From DATGFB01 sp032160545 (GTDB lineage Bacteria > Actinomycetota > Actinomycetes > Mycobacteriales > Jatrophihabitantaceae), in contig JAVHVN010000133.1 in NCBI GenBank assembly GCA_032160545.1, forward strand, positions 1 to 22,415: a stretch of DNA of 22,415 bases, given 5' to 3'. Positions 21,545 to 22,415 of the stretch are shown here, piece by piece (position 1 is the first letter of the stretch; every line of letters begins with the position of its first letter). Below the pieces are notes generated by a model. It was given only the letters and a program-made list of their open reading frames with translations, ran no database searches and was not told the origin of the DNA. Both the position numbers and the translations under genes were made by a program.

Positions 21545-22415
21545 GTGACACCGCGACTGCGCCCCGTCCTGCAGACCCTGCCCGCGTACGTCCCCGGGCG
21601 CGCGGTGCCCGGCGCGATCAAGCTGGCCAGCAACGAGACGCCGTATCCCCCGCTGCCGTACGTCCTCGAGCGGATCGCCGAGGCCGCCACGTCGGTGAAC
21701 CGCTATCCGGACAGCAATTCGACCGCGGTCGTCGCCGCGGTGGCGGCCCGCTACGGCGTGCCGGTCGCCAACGTCGCGGTCGGGTGCGGGTCGGTGTCGC
21801 TGTGCACGCAGCTCGTCCAGGCCGCCGCCGATGCCGACGACGAGGTGCTCTACGCCTGGCGCTCGTTCGAGGCCTATCCGATCATCACCGCCGTCAGCGG
21901 CGCGTCTGCGATCCAGGTGCCGCTGTCGGACCACGTGCACGACCTCGACGCGATGGCGGCGGGCATCACCGGCAAGACCCGCGTCGTGTTCGTATGCAAT
22001 CCGAACAACCCCACCGGGACGGTCGTGCGCCGCGACGCACTGCTGCGGTTCCTGCGCTCGGTGCCCGAGGACGTCGTGGTCGCGCTCGACGAGGCGTACC
22101 TCGAGTTCGTTCGCGACCCCGACGTGCCCGACGGGCTGACCCTGCTGGCCGAGCACCCGAACGTGGTGGTGCTGCGGACGTTCTCCAAGGCCTACGGTCT
22201 CGCCGGGTTGCGGGTCGGATATGCGATCGCCTCCGATCCTGCCGTCGCCGCTGCGCTGCGCCAGACCCAGGTGCCGTTCGCGGTGACCACCGTGGCCCAG
22301 GCCGCGGCGATCGCGAGCCTCGAGCCGGAGGCCGAGCGACAGCTGCTCGCCCGGGTCGACGAGCTGGTGCTCGAGCGAGCCCGTGTTCAGCGCGAGCTAC
22401 GCGCGATGGGCTATC
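21545..22415 (+). CDS. HisC-type aminotransferase, likely aromatic/phenylalanine aminotransferase (partial, 3' end missing)
   Basis: A class I/II PLP-dependent aminotransferase cut by the right edge after about 290 residues of an expected 350-360. The family hallmarks are clear: LASNETPYPPLP near the N-terminus, RYPDSNSTAV, VCNPNNPTG, ALDEAYLEF with the PLP aspartate, and TFSKAYGLAGLRVGYA with the Schiff-base lysine (Lys215 from this start). Such genes are often annotated hisC (histidinol-phosphate to imidazole-acetol phosphate), but the N-terminus TPRLRPVLQTLPAYVPGR is that of the actinobacterial Pat/AroT group, which transaminates phenylpyruvate. The nearby pheA supports phenylalanine synthesis; no other his gene is present. 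Start: GTG at 21545 (after GACAAT plus 7 bases); the ATG at 21536 is the alternative. Confidence 0.9.
   Translation, partial: MTPRLRPVLQTLPAYVPGRAVPGAIKLASNETPYPPLPYVLERIAEAATSVNRYPDSNSTAVVAAVAARYGVPVANVAVGCGSVSLCTQLVQAAADADDEVLYAWRSFEAYPIITAVSGASAIQVPLSDHVHDLDAMAAGITGKTRVVFVCNPNNPTGTVVRRDALLRFLRSVPEDVVVALDEAYLEFVRDPDVPDGLTLLAEHPNVVVLRTFSKAYGLAGLRVGYAIASDPAVAAALRQTQVPFAVTTVAQAAAIASLEPEAERQLLARVDELVLERARVQRELRAMGY

Overview
The window is dense, GC-rich chromosomal DNA of an actinobacterium (Actinomycetota). The evidence is heavy GTG start usage, about 18 genes with almost no spacer, a bacterial proteasome activator (Bpa/PafE), an actinobacterial-type HhH-GPD protein, and a seryl-tRNA synthetase / HAD / prephenate dehydratase / DUF4446 neighbourhood. 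I see no rRNA, tRNA, insertion sequence, prophage or CRISPR array. The genus cannot be fixed by reading alone.

Layout, left to right. (1) A drug-efflux-type ABC ATPase and the first 10 codons of its partner permease (minus). (2) An HhH-GPD DNA-repair protein (minus), divergent from a truncated haemoglobin and a MutT-like Nudix hydrolase (plus). (3) Histidine degradation, hutH-hutU (minus), divergent from a PIG3-type quinone oxidoreductase (plus); a perfect 16-bp palindrome lies between them. (4) A class-V aminotransferase-fold protein that has lost its PLP lysine (minus), divergent from bpa, which is translationally coupled to an acyl-CoA synthetase (plus). (5) A long minus-strand run: a complete dipeptide/oligopeptide ABC transporter (lipoprotein, two permeases, two ATPases), then serS and a Cof-type HAD phosphatase, joined by overlaps or gaps of a few bases. 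(6) A short GroES-like gene (plus), pheA and a DUF4446 membrane protein (minus), a GDT1/TMEM165-type cation transporter and a HisC-type aminotransferase that runs off the right edge (plus).

Functional links. hutH and hutU catalyse the first two steps of histidine catabolism; later hut genes are not present. pheA plus the terminal aminotransferase (likely a phenylalanine aminotransferase) would complete phenylalanine synthesis from prephenate. The transporter could supply peptides as an amino-acid source next to serS. Bpa opens the 20S proteasome independently of ATP.

The most notable signals are: (a) a repeated promoter layout in which a TANNNT-like -10 ends 6-7 nt before the start codon, implying leaderless mRNAs for many genes here; (b) the apparent pseudo-enzyme beside bpa; (c) a roughly 95-residue insertion that separates the fourth cysteine of a probable Fe-S motif in the DppF-like ATPase; (d) the 16-bp palindrome between hut and the quinone oxidoreductase; and (e) promoters embedded in the stop codons of upstream genes (serS, pheA). 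I found no clear evidence of a wholly new multi-gene system. The Bpa / acyl-CoA ligase / pseudo-aminotransferase cluster is the best candidate for unexplained biology.
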